In this document: piece by piece, positions 17,326-26,753 of the stretch
Numbering within the stretch: position 1 is the first letter of the stretch
Layout of the letters: every line of letters begins with the position of its first letter
NCBI GenBank assembly: GCA_046328715.1
Contig: JAXLWB010000051.1
Span: 1-64,000, forward strand
DNA: 64,000 bases
Source of the DNA: JAXLWB01 sp046328715
GTDB lineage: Bacteria > Chloroflexota > Anaerolineae > Caldilineales > Caldilineaceae
Direction of reading: 5' to 3'
Notes under the pieces: generated by a model
The model's input: only the letters and a program-made list of their open reading frames with translations
What the model was told of the DNA's origin: nothing
Database searches by the model: none
Position numbers and translations under genes: made by a program

Positions 17326-18417
17326 TCACAATTCCCGACATGCTCGATAGAGATCCTTCCAACCATCCCGTTCTTTGACCACTGTCTCCAGGTACTCGCG
17401 CCAGACCAGTTGGTCTTGTACGGGATCTTTGACCACAGCGCCAACGAGACCAGCCGCCAAATCATGCGCACTCAGGCTGCCATCGCCAAAGTGGGCGGCC
17501 AGGGCCATGCCATTGCTCAGTACCGAGATCGCTTCAGCCGTGCTGAGCGTGCCTGTCGGTGATTTGATCTTGGTCTTGCCGTCGCTGGTGATGCCGCTGC
17601 GCAATTCCCGGAAGACGGTGACGAGGCGACGCACCTCTTCCAAGGTAGGAGCTTCGGCAGGTAGTTCAAGTGCGCGTCCCAAGCTAGCCACGCGCATGGA
17701 GACAATGTTGACCTCTTCGTCAATGCTCTCTGGCAGGGGCAGCACCACTGTGTTAAAGCGCCGTTTGAGCGCCGAGGAGAGTTCGTTGACCCCTCGATCC
17801 CGGTTGTTGGCAGTGGCGATCAAATTGAAGCCTTTCTGTGCCTGCACTTCGCTGTTCAATTCGGGGATCGGCAATGTCTTCTCGGAAAGGATCGTGATCA
17901 ATGTATCCTGGACATCGGAGGGCACCCGGGTCAACTCTTCCAAACGGGCGATTTTGCCGTCACCCATCGCTCGCATCACCGGACTGGGTACCATCGCCTT
18001 GTACGAAGGGCCTTCAGCTAACAGCAGAGCGTAGTTCCAACTGTAGCGGATCGCCTCTTCGCCAGTGCCAGCCGTACCCTGTACCAACAACGTCGAATCG
18101 CCGGAAATGGCGGCAGCCAGATGCTCGGAAACCCACGACTTGGCCGTTCCTGGCACGCCGATCAGCAGAAGTGCTCGGTCAGTCGCTAGTGTGGAGATAG
18201 CGATCTCGATTAGCCGCCGGCTGCCGACGTATTTTGGCGAAATCATGAAGCCACTTTCCAGTTTGCCCCCCAACAGGTACGTCGCCACGGCCCACGGGGA
18301 AAGGTTCCAATTGGGCGGGCGTTGGCGCTGATCGCTCTTTGCCAGTTCGTACAACTCTTCGGCAAAGAGAACTTCGGCATGTTGGCGCAAAACGTGATTC
18401 GAGTTGGTTGCAGACAT
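17326..18417 (-). CDS. MoxR-type AAA+ ATPase
   Basis: The 363-aa product has Walker A GVPGTAKS (residues 87-94), Walker B-type sequence in the ARLEELTRVPSDVQDTLITI block, sensor-type NLIATANNRDRGVNELSSAL and an arginine-finger candidate in LKRRFNTVVLPLPES. This is the MoxR branch of AAA+ ATPases, which remodel partner proteins together with VWA adaptors. AGGGAG lies about 9 nt before the ATG. The gene follows DUF5691 by 10 bp and is therefore in the same operon. Target unknown. Confidence 0.92.
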   Translation of the reverse strand: MSATNSNHVLRQHAEVLFAEELYELAKSDQRQRPPNWNLSPWAVATYLLGGKLESGFMISPKYVGSRRLIEIAISTLATDRALLLIGVPGTAKSWVSEHLAAAISGDSTLLVQGTAGTGEEAIRYSWNYALLLAEGPSYKAMVPSPVMRAMGDGKIARLEELTRVPSDVQDTLITILSEKTLPIPELNSEVQAQKGFNLIATANNRDRGVNELSSALKRRFNTVVLPLPESIDEEVNIVSMRVASLGRALELPAEAPTLEEVRRLVTVFRELRSGITSDGKTKIKSPTGTLSTAEAISVLSNGMALAAHFGDGSLSAHDLAAGLVGAVVKDPVQDQLVWREYLETVVKERDGWKDLYRACREL

Positions 18418-18427
18418 AGAAGACTCC

Positions 18428-20002
18428 CTATGGGTTTGGAGGGGTGAGGTTCGAGGAATTCATCCCTCCCACTGTAAATGCTTTATTCATCTCATGACGA
18501 AATTGCACGGTGGCAACAAATTCATCGATTGGACGTGTCATGGCTGCCCAGTCGTCACGCGTCACCTTCAAGTCAATCGCTTCCGTAGTAAGAGTTGGTG
18601 CAATATACTGAGCAATCTGTGCCAATTGCCCATGTATCCAACCGTGTGCTTGATAGTTAAAGGGCAATTGCAGGGTACACTGAAGCGCATGGGCAAAGAG
18701 CCTGGACAACTCTTCACTCCACGGGCGGCGATGATTGAAGAGCAGCAGCGTAGCTGGCTCCTGGCCATCCAAGACGGCGTTCCGTTGGCGTAAGGGATGT
18801 TTGAGCTTTTCTTCGAGGTAAGCAGCCGGCACCGCCTCCAGCACATGGATCCATTGGGCTGGGTTGTGCATGGAGAAGTGATCGGCCAGGGCGATAGCCA
18901 TTTCTGTTTCCTGATACAAGGTTACAGCATGTTGCCAGGCGTCCAGCAATAGCTCGCTCCATTCGCTGCGTGTGGCAACTTCCACCAAGCGCTGCGGAGT
19001 CAGATTGAATCGGTGCTGCCAGAGTTGGGTCGGCGTCATCGCCAACATCTGCCAAAGCCACCAGGCGCGCTCCCCCATTTTGTTGAATTGCACAGGCACT
19101 TTCTCACTGATGCCGTCACGCTGCATGGTGAGTGTACACTCGCTGGGTAAGGTCACCTCGATGCTTTTGCGCAAAAGTCCGCTGACTTTCAGCAATGGGA
19201 CAAGTCGCTGGGTTATGCGTTCGCGCAGCCTGGATTGCGGCAGTCGGGGCAACAATTTTGCCGCCTCGTCGCGCACCTCTTTGCGGCGGTCGTCCAGGGC
19301 CGCTTCGAGAAACTCCTCATCAGCCTGACTGAGATTAGTTGCCAGAAGCGCTACGACTTTGGCCCGTAGCGTCGGCGTTTCACTCTTCCAACTTTTATAC
19401 AATAGTTGCCTGGCTAGATCGGGATCTTCGATTCGGAGCTTGCCAAAGGCACGAATACGCTGCTCCTCTACGCCTGTTTCCCAAGCTTCCGTCAAATTTT
19501 CGCCGCTCCCGCTTGCATAACGCCAGGCGGGGTTGAGCGTAGCCAGCCACTCCCCACGCCGACCGATGACAGCACAGATGGCTTCGGCCAGCGCTTTACG
19601 ATTTGTGCCTAGTTCGAGCAGATCGGGCAGATGCTCCTCGCCCACGCGCACTTGATTGTTCGCAGCTAAACGCAGCCATTCGCCTAACAACTCAGGTTGA
19701 GTTCCGCCTAATATCATCGCCAGCAAACGGTTGGCAATAACCGAGGCAACTGGCCAATCCTCTTGAGGCAGAGTTGGCAACGATGGTTGGCGTCGTTCGG
19801 CCTTTGTAGCAGTCTTGCGCATCAAGGTAAAAATCGCTGCCTGACTGAGTAGTTTGGCCTCTGGCTCGTTTGTTTCCAGTTGTGTGAAGAGCCCAGCCAA
19901 CGGTTCGCCCATTGACAACGACGGTGCTTGTCGACCTGTCCCTAACAGTGCGTTGCTGACAAGTGTTTGCCAGCCATTTTCTAGAGACATAGGATGACTC
20001 AT
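18428..20002 (-). CDS. DUF5691 (HEAT-like) protein
   Basis: The 524-aa product is almost entirely helical with HEAT-like repeats around residues 200-290 (RQLLYKSWKSETPTLRAKVV, ALLATNLSQADEEFLEAALD, DRRKEVRDEAAKLLPRLPQS). There is no signal peptide or catalytic motif that I can name. I assign DUF5691 from its position between a SWIM protein and a MoxR ATPase and from its overall pattern. It overlaps the SWIM gene by 4 nt (ATGA), so translation is coupled. A scaffold or recognition role is an inference from the repeat architecture. Confidence 0.78.
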   Translation of the reverse strand: MSHPMSLENGWQTLVSNALLGTGRQAPSLSMGEPLAGLFTQLETNEPEAKLLSQAAIFTLMRKTATKAERRQPSLPTLPQEDWPVASVIANRLLAMILGGTQPELLGEWLRLAANNQVRVGEEHLPDLLELGTNRKALAEAICAVIGRRGEWLATLNPAWRYASGSGENLTEAWETGVEEQRIRAFGKLRIEDPDLARQLLYKSWKSETPTLRAKVVALLATNLSQADEEFLEAALDDRRKEVRDEAAKLLPRLPQSRLRERITQRLVPLLKVSGLLRKSIEVTLPSECTLTMQRDGISEKVPVQFNKMGERAWWLWQMLAMTPTQLWQHRFNLTPQRLVEVATRSEWSELLLDAWQHAVTLYQETEMAIALADHFSMHNPAQWIHVLEAVPAAYLEEKLKHPLRQRNAVLDGQEPATLLLFNHRRPWSEELSRLFAHALQCTLQLPFNYQAHGWIHGQLAQIAQYIAPTLTTEAIDLKVTRDDWAAMTRPIDEFVATVQFRHEMNKAFTVGGMNSSNLTPPNP

Positions 20003-21333
20003 AACAAGACCACCTTTTGCTCAACCAAGGCGCTTAACGGGAGCAAGCAGTCACCGTTCCATTCACCAAAGATCGAAATCGGCTCACCGCCACTCAATGC
20101 CAACAACTTCCAGGTGGCAGAAAAGCTTGTTGAAAGCGGCAGCGCATTCTGCTCTCCGTCGCTAACCCAACAACGATCTGCTTCAAAAAAGGGAACAATC
20201 GCTTGCAACGTCATCGGAAAACGATCCAGCCAGGGGTAGAACGCCAAAGCCGCTGCATAGTCTGCTAAAGCGCTGTCAATTGTGGGCGCGGCGACAAAAT
20301 GGGTAAGAGACTGCGTCGCAAAGCGCTGTTTGATCAAGGCTCGTAATGGGTAAGCGCTTGGATAAAAAACAAGCTCAGCCTCCAAGTTTGCACCCACGAC
20401 CAGGCTACTATCTAACGGCCGCCCATTGACGGCAAAGTGGAGAATCAGCGCACTCCGTTGACTATTTTCGCCGACGAGCCAAGTCCGTTGTGTACGCAAA
20501 TTACCTTCTTCACTCACACGTTGGCCTTGGATTAGCCATCGGTCACGCAGGCCGGGCAGCGCTAGCAAATCCTCCTGCGCCGTGGGGAAACCGATCAGTG
20601 AGCGTACATCTGTCTGGGTTGCAGTGGGTAAGTGATCCAGCCGTTTATAGGCTTCAAGCAAAAGGTGAAGCAGGGAAAGCTTTTCGAGGAGGTGATCTTT
20701 CCAGTTCGAGCCGCTTGCTGGAATGGTAGAAAGCTCATTCACACGATTCGCCAGTCCGGGAGCCTGAGCGTCAATCAAACGGGCCACCATCGTTGCCCAA
20801 TATTTGTTGGGTTGATTCTGCGCTTGGGCGAGTCCGCCGCGCACCAGGTCGGCTAGCCAGCGTTCAAGTTCTGCGACACCCGCCGCCACTTTGTTTTCAC
20901 GGGCAACGGCACGTTTGGCTTGACCGGCAGTTGTCTCTGCCTGCTGTTCAGGCGATTTCTCGGCTTGAGAACTCTTTTCCGCCTTCTGTTGAGCACGTTT
21001 GGCCCGCCCCGCAAGCCATTCACTCACCCAAGCAGGTGGAGCAGTCTGAAGAACAGCATTCGGTTGTTGAGCATAGACCATAAAAAGGCCAAGTCCATGT
21101 TTACAGGGAAATTTGCGGCTGGGACAGGAACAATGAAAGGCAGGCGTGGAAAGTTCAACAATGGTCTGATAGGGTGTGCTGCCACTGCCCTGATGTTCAC
21201 CCCAGAGCACGTCGCCATAGTGTCCGGGATTGAGCCATTTACGGGGCTGGGCCAACTCTCGTCCGGCTTTGGCAGAAGAGGCATCGGGTGCAAGGGCAAC
21301 GACTTGTTCGGGAGTCCAAGCGGGTGTGGTCAT
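19999..21333 (-). CDS. SWIM zinc-finger protein
   Basis: The 444-aa product has a SWIM zinc finger CSCPSRKFPCKH (C68, C70, C77, H79, pattern CxCx6CxH) after an N-terminal WLNPGHYGDVLWGEHQGSG region. An Ala/Gln/Glu-rich charged linker at ~115-150 and a long helical and beta C-terminal region follow. SWIM fingers bind DNA or protein; the partner here is unknown. It is the first gene of the five-gene module and overlaps DUF5691 by 4 nt. It has no strong ribosome site. Confidence 0.88.
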   Translation of the reverse strand: MTTPAWTPEQVVALAPDASSAKAGRELAQPRKWLNPGHYGDVLWGEHQGSGSTPYQTIVELSTPAFHCSCPSRKFPCKHGLGLFMVYAQQPNAVLQTAPPAWVSEWLAGRAKRAQQKAEKSSQAEKSPEQQAETTAGQAKRAVARENKVAAGVAELERWLADLVRGGLAQAQNQPNKYWATMVARLIDAQAPGLANRVNELSTIPASGSNWKDHLLEKLSLLHLLLEAYKRLDHLPTATQTDVRSLIGFPTAQEDLLALPGLRDRWLIQGQRVSEEGNLRTQRTWLVGENSQRSALILHFAVNGRPLDSSLVVGANLEAELVFYPSAYPLRALIKQRFATQSLTHFVAAPTIDSALADYAAALAFYPWLDRFPMTLQAIVPFFEADRCWVSDGEQNALPLSTSFSATWKLLALSGGEPISIFGEWNGDCLLPLSALVEQKVVLL

Positions 21334-21620
21334 GGCAGGTCAGATTCATGTGCAGGGTATAACTGACAATTGAGTAATTGGTAATTATACATGCAAGAAT
21401 AGCACAAATGTTCGCATCTGTAAAGACTTTAACTCAGTATTTTAAGCGAATAGTAATTCAATATTAACTGCGATGGCTGTTTCAATCTGCTGACATAATC
21501 TAACCATGCCGATATTGACCCAACGGTTCTGCATGATTGGAAACGACATGTCGATTCGATTGTACAGCGACGTATGGAGAAGAGTAGTCGAAACAAAACC
21601 GCCATTCCTGACATTTTAGG

Positions 21621-22601
21621 CTAATGCGCCACTGGCACCGGCGCTCCAGTCGGCACGGTCGCATACACCGGCTCACGATGCGCTGCACCGCGAACACTCT
21701 CCACCGTAAGCGAATGCGCATCCAACCATCCATGTAGCTCTGCCACAATCTCCTCCAACGCTGTTGCCCCACGATAATAGAGCGCGCTGCCCACACCCAC
21801 TACAGTTGCGCCAGCCATCAACATTTCCACGGCATCAACGCCTGTGGTCACGCCGCCCGTGCCAATGATTGGCGTATTGGGGCAGGCTTTGTGTACATCA
21901 TAGACACACTTGAGCGCAATTGGCTTGAGCGCCGGACCACTCAACCCGCCACTGCGATTGGCCAGCAGCGTCTGTCCGCTTTCGGCGTCGATCAACAGGC
22001 CGGGCATGGTATTGACGGCGCAGAGCGCATCGGCCCCGGCGTTGACCACAGCGCGGGCGATGCGCGGCAGGTTGATCACATTCGGGGCCAGCTTGACGAT
22101 CACAGGAATGCCAGCAGCTTCAACAGCGGCTTTGACATGGCGTGTCACGGCGGCGGCAGCTTCGGCATCGCCAGCAAAGGGTTCGCCAAATTCGCTGTGA
22201 ACGTTGGGACAGGAGATGTTGACTTCGAGAAAATCGGGCTGAGCCTGCGCTACAATGCCCGCTACTTTGCCAAACTCGGCCGGGTCGCCAGCAAAGATCG
22301 AGGCGATCAGGGCTACACCGAGTGGTTCGAGTTGACGTTTGGCCTGGGCGAGCAGTTCCACCTCGGCTTCGGCGCCGGGATTGGCCAGCCCGATGGCGTT
22401 GATTAAGCCATGTTCCCAGTCGAGGCAGGAAGGATTGACATGACCAGCACGCGGCGTAGGGCCACAGCTTTTGGCAGTAACAGCACCACAGCCAGCGCGT
22501 GCTGCGCGTTCAAGCAGACTAACGGTGGTACCCCAGATGCCACTGGCCAGAATGAGTGGCGTAGGCAGGGTTTTGTGAAAGAATTGGGTAGCAAGAGACA
22601 T
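21621..22601 (-). CDS. pyrD: Dihydroorotate dehydrogenase (class 1B-like) PyrD
   Basis: PyrD oxidises dihydroorotate to orotate with FMN. The 326-aa product shows PLILASGIWGTT, NAIGLANPGAEAEV, DFLEVNISCPNVHSEFGEPF with the catalytic Cys of class 1 enzymes, PVIVKLAPNV, GGLSGPALKPIALK and IIGTGGVTTGVDAVEMLMAG, typical of class 1B, which normally works with a PyrK electron-transfer subunit. No pyrK is present in this window. The last ~40 residues are less conserved. It is separated from pyrFE by the exported glycosidase-like gene. Confidence 0.95.
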   Translation of the reverse strand: MSLATQFFHKTLPTPLILASGIWGTTVSLLERAARAGCGAVTAKSCGPTPRAGHVNPSCLDWEHGLINAIGLANPGAEAEVELLAQAKRQLEPLGVALIASIFAGDPAEFGKVAGIVAQAQPDFLEVNISCPNVHSEFGEPFAGDAEAAAAVTRHVKAAVEAAGIPVIVKLAPNVINLPRIARAVVNAGADALCAVNTMPGLLIDAESGQTLLANRSGGLSGPALKPIALKCVYDVHKACPNTPIIGTGGVTTGVDAVEMLMAGATVVGVGSALYYRGATALEEIVAELHGWLDAHSLTVESVRGAAHREPVYATVPTGAPVPVAH

Positions 22602-22641
22602 GGTGATTTGGGATTGCGAATGGCGGGTTTTTGGATGCGAC

Positions 22642-25158
22642 CTATCTTGTCATGAATGGTAGTAGCACTTGATGACGTTCTTTCTGGAGAATGATCCCAT
22701 CGAATGGCTGTAGAGTAATGGCTTGTACGGGTGAGCCGTCGTTGTAGCGGGCGTCGGAGCGCAAGTAGATGGCGTCAGCCAGGCAGGGTGCGCTACCAGG
22801 ACAGCGCAGGCGAATGGTGGGATGATCGCCGGGGCTGAAGGTGCGTTCGGCAATGCGATGCCACTGGTCGCCGCCACTGCGTTGATCGAGTGTAGTGCTC
22901 AGCACAACATCCTCGTCAATCACTACCTCGTACAGCGCGCTCGGGTTCCACTGTGACGATTCGGGGGCGGCGGGCCACCAAGCGTTAATAGTGTACCGAT
23001 CGGTCTCGGGAATCTCAATGCTCCAACTAGCTGAACTACCTGGCTGAAGGAGATAAGCGTTGCTGCCCCAGTTGTGAAAGAAGGGCGGCGTGGCGTGCCA
23101 TTCCCCGCTATCATAGGTTTGGGGTGTCGCACTGCCGGTCACGGCAAAGTTGGCATCGTTATCGATCATCCATTCATGGCGAGGCGCTTGTGTCCCCTTC
23201 AGACGTTGATACCCTGGCTCCAGGTCAAAGGTAACCGGCTGGCTAGAGCCATTGAGCAGTACCAGACCGTTATCAAAGCCACGGCGATAGACATTCGGTG
23301 TGGTTTCGTAGAGACGCACATCGTCAAGCCAGACTGTTCCGGTCAGCGCACCGACCTGGAATTGAAGGCGAGCATCGGCCGCCGAGGTATTCGCCTCAAA
23401 GGTGATGGTATAGGGACGCCACGTTTCATCGATCTGCAGGGTCTGGTTTAGGCCGTAAAGCTCCCAATCGGCGGCACCTTTGCGGCTTTGCAGAGTGATT
23501 GGGCGTGGGCGATCCGCTTTGGCGTAGAAGGCAAGGACATAGTTTGCACCGGAATTCAACTGGCGTTGCCACTGACGCATCTCAATGTGCCAGTCCGTAG
23601 CCGAGGTTGCAGTGATATCCATACGCGCCGATGCTGAACCGGAAGCAGCCGTGGATTTGTCCTGCACCAGATCAGCGACACAATTTTCGTCGCCATTCGC
23701 CCACATATCCCACGTACCAGCAAAACCCTGCTCAAAACCGCCATTATCCACCAAATTTACTGTCGGTTTGTCCACCGAGAGTTTGACTCGCTGGGCAGCT
23801 TCGGTAGGATAGCCCAAATCAAAATCCAGTTCGTCATACCACCAATCGTTGCCGTGCCAAGCGTCGCCGAATTCGTAGGCAAAGTAGCCATCGCCCATCA
23901 GGGTCAGGACCAGACCGAAGCGCATATAGGGATAGTAGCTGCGGGCAAAATCTAGCGTGGAGGCTGGAATGTCCTGCCACGGAGTATAGCCATAGCCATA
24001 GGCGAGCAGATCGGGCGGCGAGGCTTCAAACATGATCGCATTCGGGGTGACTGCCTTGCTTTGCCAGGCTTGATAGGTGCCGAACAAAGAGGAGAAACTG
24101 GCCTCGCCTTCACGCACATTCGCTGGTTCAAAACCGATGCTGATGCCGTTGAAGATCTCCCCGATCCCGCGCTCATTGATATTCATGGCATGCCCGTTGA
24201 CGATGGCGTTGGGCATCAACTTGCGAAAGAGCTTCAGTTCGGCAAAGACTCCTTCCTTCCACTTGGCGTCCAACTCCCAAGAGGGGTCGGGTTTGCCATC
24301 CTCGTCGGCATCGACTGGGAATGGATTGCCATAGATATCCTCGCTTAGCCAGGATTGGGTGGTAAAGACATTGTCAAAAAAAATGCCATCGACGAGCAGG
24401 CCACTATCGATGATCCGTTTGGCCGCACTGCGCGCTTGATATTCGGCAACATAGGGTTTGGTGAGGTTGAGACGGTAGAAATTGGGCCAAATTTCGACTT
24501 TGTTGCCGTGAATGTCCTTGAGATAATAGTCGTCGGGCAGGTTCCACTCTTCCACTGCGTTGATCGAGGTGAGGATCAGGATATTGGGGTTTGCCTGGCG
24601 CAATTGGCGAATGCGATCACTACTGAAGTCGGGACCCAGCCAGAGATCGATGCGTGCGGTGTCGGTAATGGTACGGTCATCGAAGTTTTTCCCACCCCAG
24701 AGGTTGCCTGTTCGCGGATAGGAAGGATTGACTTTGGGCAGGCTGCGATAGAGCAGGCGCACTTTATAGCTAGGATCAGAAGCGCAACGAACAAAAACCT
24801 GATTGACCCAATTTGTATCTGGGTCAAGCGCAACCGAGGTAACATGCTGTTTACGCACGCCCGACTGGCTAAAACGCTGCATATGACCGTAATCCCGATC
24901 CTCGTCCACGGAGTAGGCGCAGGTCGTATCGACGGGAGTTTCCACGCTGAGGGTAATTGCCGAGGTGCCATAGGGCAACAACATGCTGGTCGGCTGTGGA
25001 TTGGTGATTGGGGTAGTCTCGGCCACGGTAACGCTGCGCGGGCGGCGAATTTCCGAATAAACGTCCGAAGCAGCCACAGCCGTGAACGTGTTTCCAATCA
25101 CGGTTAACAGACCCACAACGGCAGCGAACACAACTCCCATCACAATCCAAACACGCAT
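22642..25158 (-). CDS. Exported glycosidase-like protein with CBM4/9-like and golvesin-like domains
   Basis: The ATG at 25158 (GGGAG about 7 nt upstream) gives an 838-aa protein with a signal peptide (MRVWIVMGVVFAAVVGLLTV to AVAASD). A TIM-barrel-like region follows with NPNILILTSINA, GLLVDGIFFDNVF (candidate catalytic Asp) and NAIVNGHAMNINERG, resembling the hypothetical glycosyl-hydrolase group GHL15. At ~470-620 lies a CBM4/9-like module (VDNGGFEQGFAGTWDMW to VWLDDVRLYE). At ~680-810 lies a golvesin-C-like beta domain (WGSNAYLLQPGSSASWSIEI, DQWHRIAERTFSPGDHP). The protein ends VLLPFMTR, a tail shared with two other exported proteins here. Likely an extracellular polysaccharide-active enzyme; substrate unknown. 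Confidence 0.8.
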   Translation of the reverse strand: MRVWIVMGVVFAAVVGLLTVIGNTFTAVAASDVYSEIRRPRSVTVAETTPITNPQPTSMLLPYGTSAITLSVETPVDTTCAYSVDEDRDYGHMQRFSQSGVRKQHVTSVALDPDTNWVNQVFVRCASDPSYKVRLLYRSLPKVNPSYPRTGNLWGGKNFDDRTITDTARIDLWLGPDFSSDRIRQLRQANPNILILTSINAVEEWNLPDDYYLKDIHGNKVEIWPNFYRLNLTKPYVAEYQARSAAKRIIDSGLLVDGIFFDNVFTTQSWLSEDIYGNPFPVDADEDGKPDPSWELDAKWKEGVFAELKLFRKLMPNAIVNGHAMNINERGIGEIFNGISIGFEPANVREGEASFSSLFGTYQAWQSKAVTPNAIMFEASPPDLLAYGYGYTPWQDIPASTLDFARSYYPYMRFGLVLTLMGDGYFAYEFGDAWHGNDWWYDELDFDLGYPTEAAQRVKLSVDKPTVNLVDNGGFEQGFAGTWDMWANGDENCVADLVQDKSTAASGSASARMDITATSATDWHIEMRQWQRQLNSGANYVLAFYAKADRPRPITLQSRKGAADWELYGLNQTLQIDETWRPYTITFEANTSAADARLQFQVGALTGTVWLDDVRLYETTPNVYRRGFDNGLVLLNGSSQPVTFDLEPGYQRLKGTQAPRHEWMIDNDANFAVTGSATPQTYDSGEWHATPPFFHNWGSNAYLLQPGSSASWSIEIPETDRYTINAWWPAAPESSQWNPSALYEVVIDEDVVLSTTLDQRSGGDQWHRIAERTFSPGDHPTIRLRCPGSAPCLADAIYLRSDARYNDGSPVQAITLQPFDGIILQKERHQVLLPFMTR

Positions 25159-25265
25159 GGCAACTCCCAAATCAATACATTTTTTGCAATTATCCAGCCT
25201 GCGACAACTTAACCGGCACTTCACGGTTCAAAGTAAGGGTGCCAGCACCAACATTCATACATACG

Positions 25266-26753
25266 CTACAAGGGCTTCTTCGCCAGGAATGATTTCACTT
25301 CGTCTAGTTTGGCTTGCTCCAGTAGACCAGCTTGATGCAGGTTTTCGAGAAGCTGGCTGAACTTGAAGACACTGTGAACCATGATGCCCTCGGCTTGTAG
25401 ATTGGCCGCGCCGCCCTGTTCGCGGTCGATCAGGACAATAACATCTTTGACGATCAAGCCAACCGATCTCAGCTTTTCGGCAGTTTGCAAAGTGCTGCCT
25501 CCACTCGTGATCAGATCTTCGATAATGACAACCCGTTCACCCGCTTGCCACTCGCCTTCGATCTCCTTGCCCAAGCCATGAGCCTTCACCTCTTTACGCA
25601 TGTAGATCAGAGGTTTGTCAGCCTCAATCGATACGGCGGTGCCGATTGGCAACGCAGCGTAGGGCACACCCGCAATACGATCACAGGGAATGGCAGCCAA
25701 CAATCGTGCATATTCCTTGGCTGCCTGCGCCAACAAGGACGGTTTGCTGACCAACAGTCGCAAATCGACGTAGACCGGAGACTGAATGCCGCTAGCCAGG
25801 GTAAAGGTACCAAACTTGACCGCGCCGAGGGAATGGAGGCTGGAGAGTAGCGTGTTTAATTGCGGATTGCGGCGGATGTCCTCTTTGGGCGCGGATTGGG
25901 GATTGGAAGAGGGACCGGCTTCCGCTTTGCACTTTGCGCCTTCCGCATTAATTTGGTCACGCAATTCGAGTGCGGCCTGACGATGGTCCTCGGCCTGGCA
26001 AATGCTGCGACTAGCGCTGATGATCAAGCCTTTGCCGTCGCTACGCAGACCAGCTTGCAGAGTTGCCGCTAGATCGCCACCTTGCGCACCGATGCCTGGC
26101 ACCAAAAACCAGGCGTCGGGCGTCGCTTGACGGACCGCCGCCACCGCATCAGGATAGGTTGCTCCCACCACCAGCCCCACATTCGGTGACCATTGCGTCG
26201 CTGTGCGGGCCACATGAATATAAAGCGGCTGATTCGACTCACGATCTAACATACGCCAATCATTGATCTCAAGATGCTGAAAATCACCGGCACTGGGGTT
26301 GGAAGTGTGGCAGAGGACAAAAACTGCCTTGCCTTGGTAGCGAGTAAAAGGGTCGACACTGTCCCGCCCCAGATAAGGCGCAAGCGTCACTGCATCAACC
26401 CCCAATTCATCAAAACAGGCGCGCGCATAGGCCACCTGCGTGTTGCCCATGTCGCTACGCTTGACATCCAGAATCACCGGAATCTGGGACGGAATCAGTG
26501 CCAGGGTTGCCTTGAGCAGTTGCATCCCGGCAATACCCAATGCCTCATAAAAGGCAATGTTGGGTTTGTAACAACAGACCAAATCATGGGTAGCTTCGAT
26601 CACCGCCCGATTCCAGGCCAGGATCGATTCAATGACCGTTCCTTGCCGATAGCGGTCGGGAATCTGTTCGGGCAATGGATCAAGACCGACACAGAGCAGG
26701 CTCTGATTCTGCGCCACGGAGCGTTCCAACTTTTCAAAAAAGGATTCTTTCAT
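25266..26753 (-). CDS. pyrFE: PyrF-PyrE fusion: OMP decarboxylase / orotate phosphoribosyltransferase
   Basis: The two last steps of UMP synthesis are fused in one 495-aa protein, in the order PyrF then PyrE (opposite to animal UMPS). The N-terminal half is a type 2 orotidine-5'-phosphate decarboxylase: LLCVGLDPLPEQIP, YKPNIAFYEALG, the catalytic VILDVKRSDMGNT and FLVPGIGAQGGDL. The C-terminal half is PyrE: FTLASGIQSPVYVDLR, IAGVPYAALPIGTAVS and the PRPP loop VVIIEDLITSGGSTLQTA. The joining linker (AEGAKCKAEAGPSSNPQSAP) is Pro/Ser/Ala-rich and encoded by intergenic-type repeat words near 25860-25960. AGAG lies about 10 nt before the ATG. Confidence 0.95.
   Translation of the reverse strand: MKESFFEKLERSVAQNQSLLCVGLDPLPEQIPDRYRQGTVIESILAWNRAVIEATHDLVCCYKPNIAFYEALGIAGMQLLKATLALIPSQIPVILDVKRSDMGNTQVAYARACFDELGVDAVTLAPYLGRDSVDPFTRYQGKAVFVLCHTSNPSAGDFQHLEINDWRMLDRESNQPLYIHVARTATQWSPNVGLVVGATYPDAVAAVRQATPDAWFLVPGIGAQGGDLAATLQAGLRSDGKGLIISASRSICQAEDHRQAALELRDQINAEGAKCKAEAGPSSNPQSAPKEDIRRNPQLNTLLSSLHSLGAVKFGTFTLASGIQSPVYVDLRLLVSKPSLLAQAAKEYARLLAAIPCDRIAGVPYAALPIGTAVSIEADKPLIYMRKEVKAHGLGKEIEGEWQAGERVVIIEDLITSGGSTLQTAEKLRSVGLIVKDVIVLIDREQGGAANLQAEGIMVHSVFKFSQLLENLHQAGLLEQAKLDEVKSFLAKKPL

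Noticed and set aside
17200..17330. CRISPR-like array
   Set aside because: The repeated words are short, degenerate and partly inverted, without uniform spacers, and there are no cas genes.
21334..21620. Possible small gene between SWIM and pyrD
   Set aside because: Open frames here are short, have no ribosome site and overlap pyrD in the wrong frame. Only the GTAATTAC-type words near 21375 stand out.
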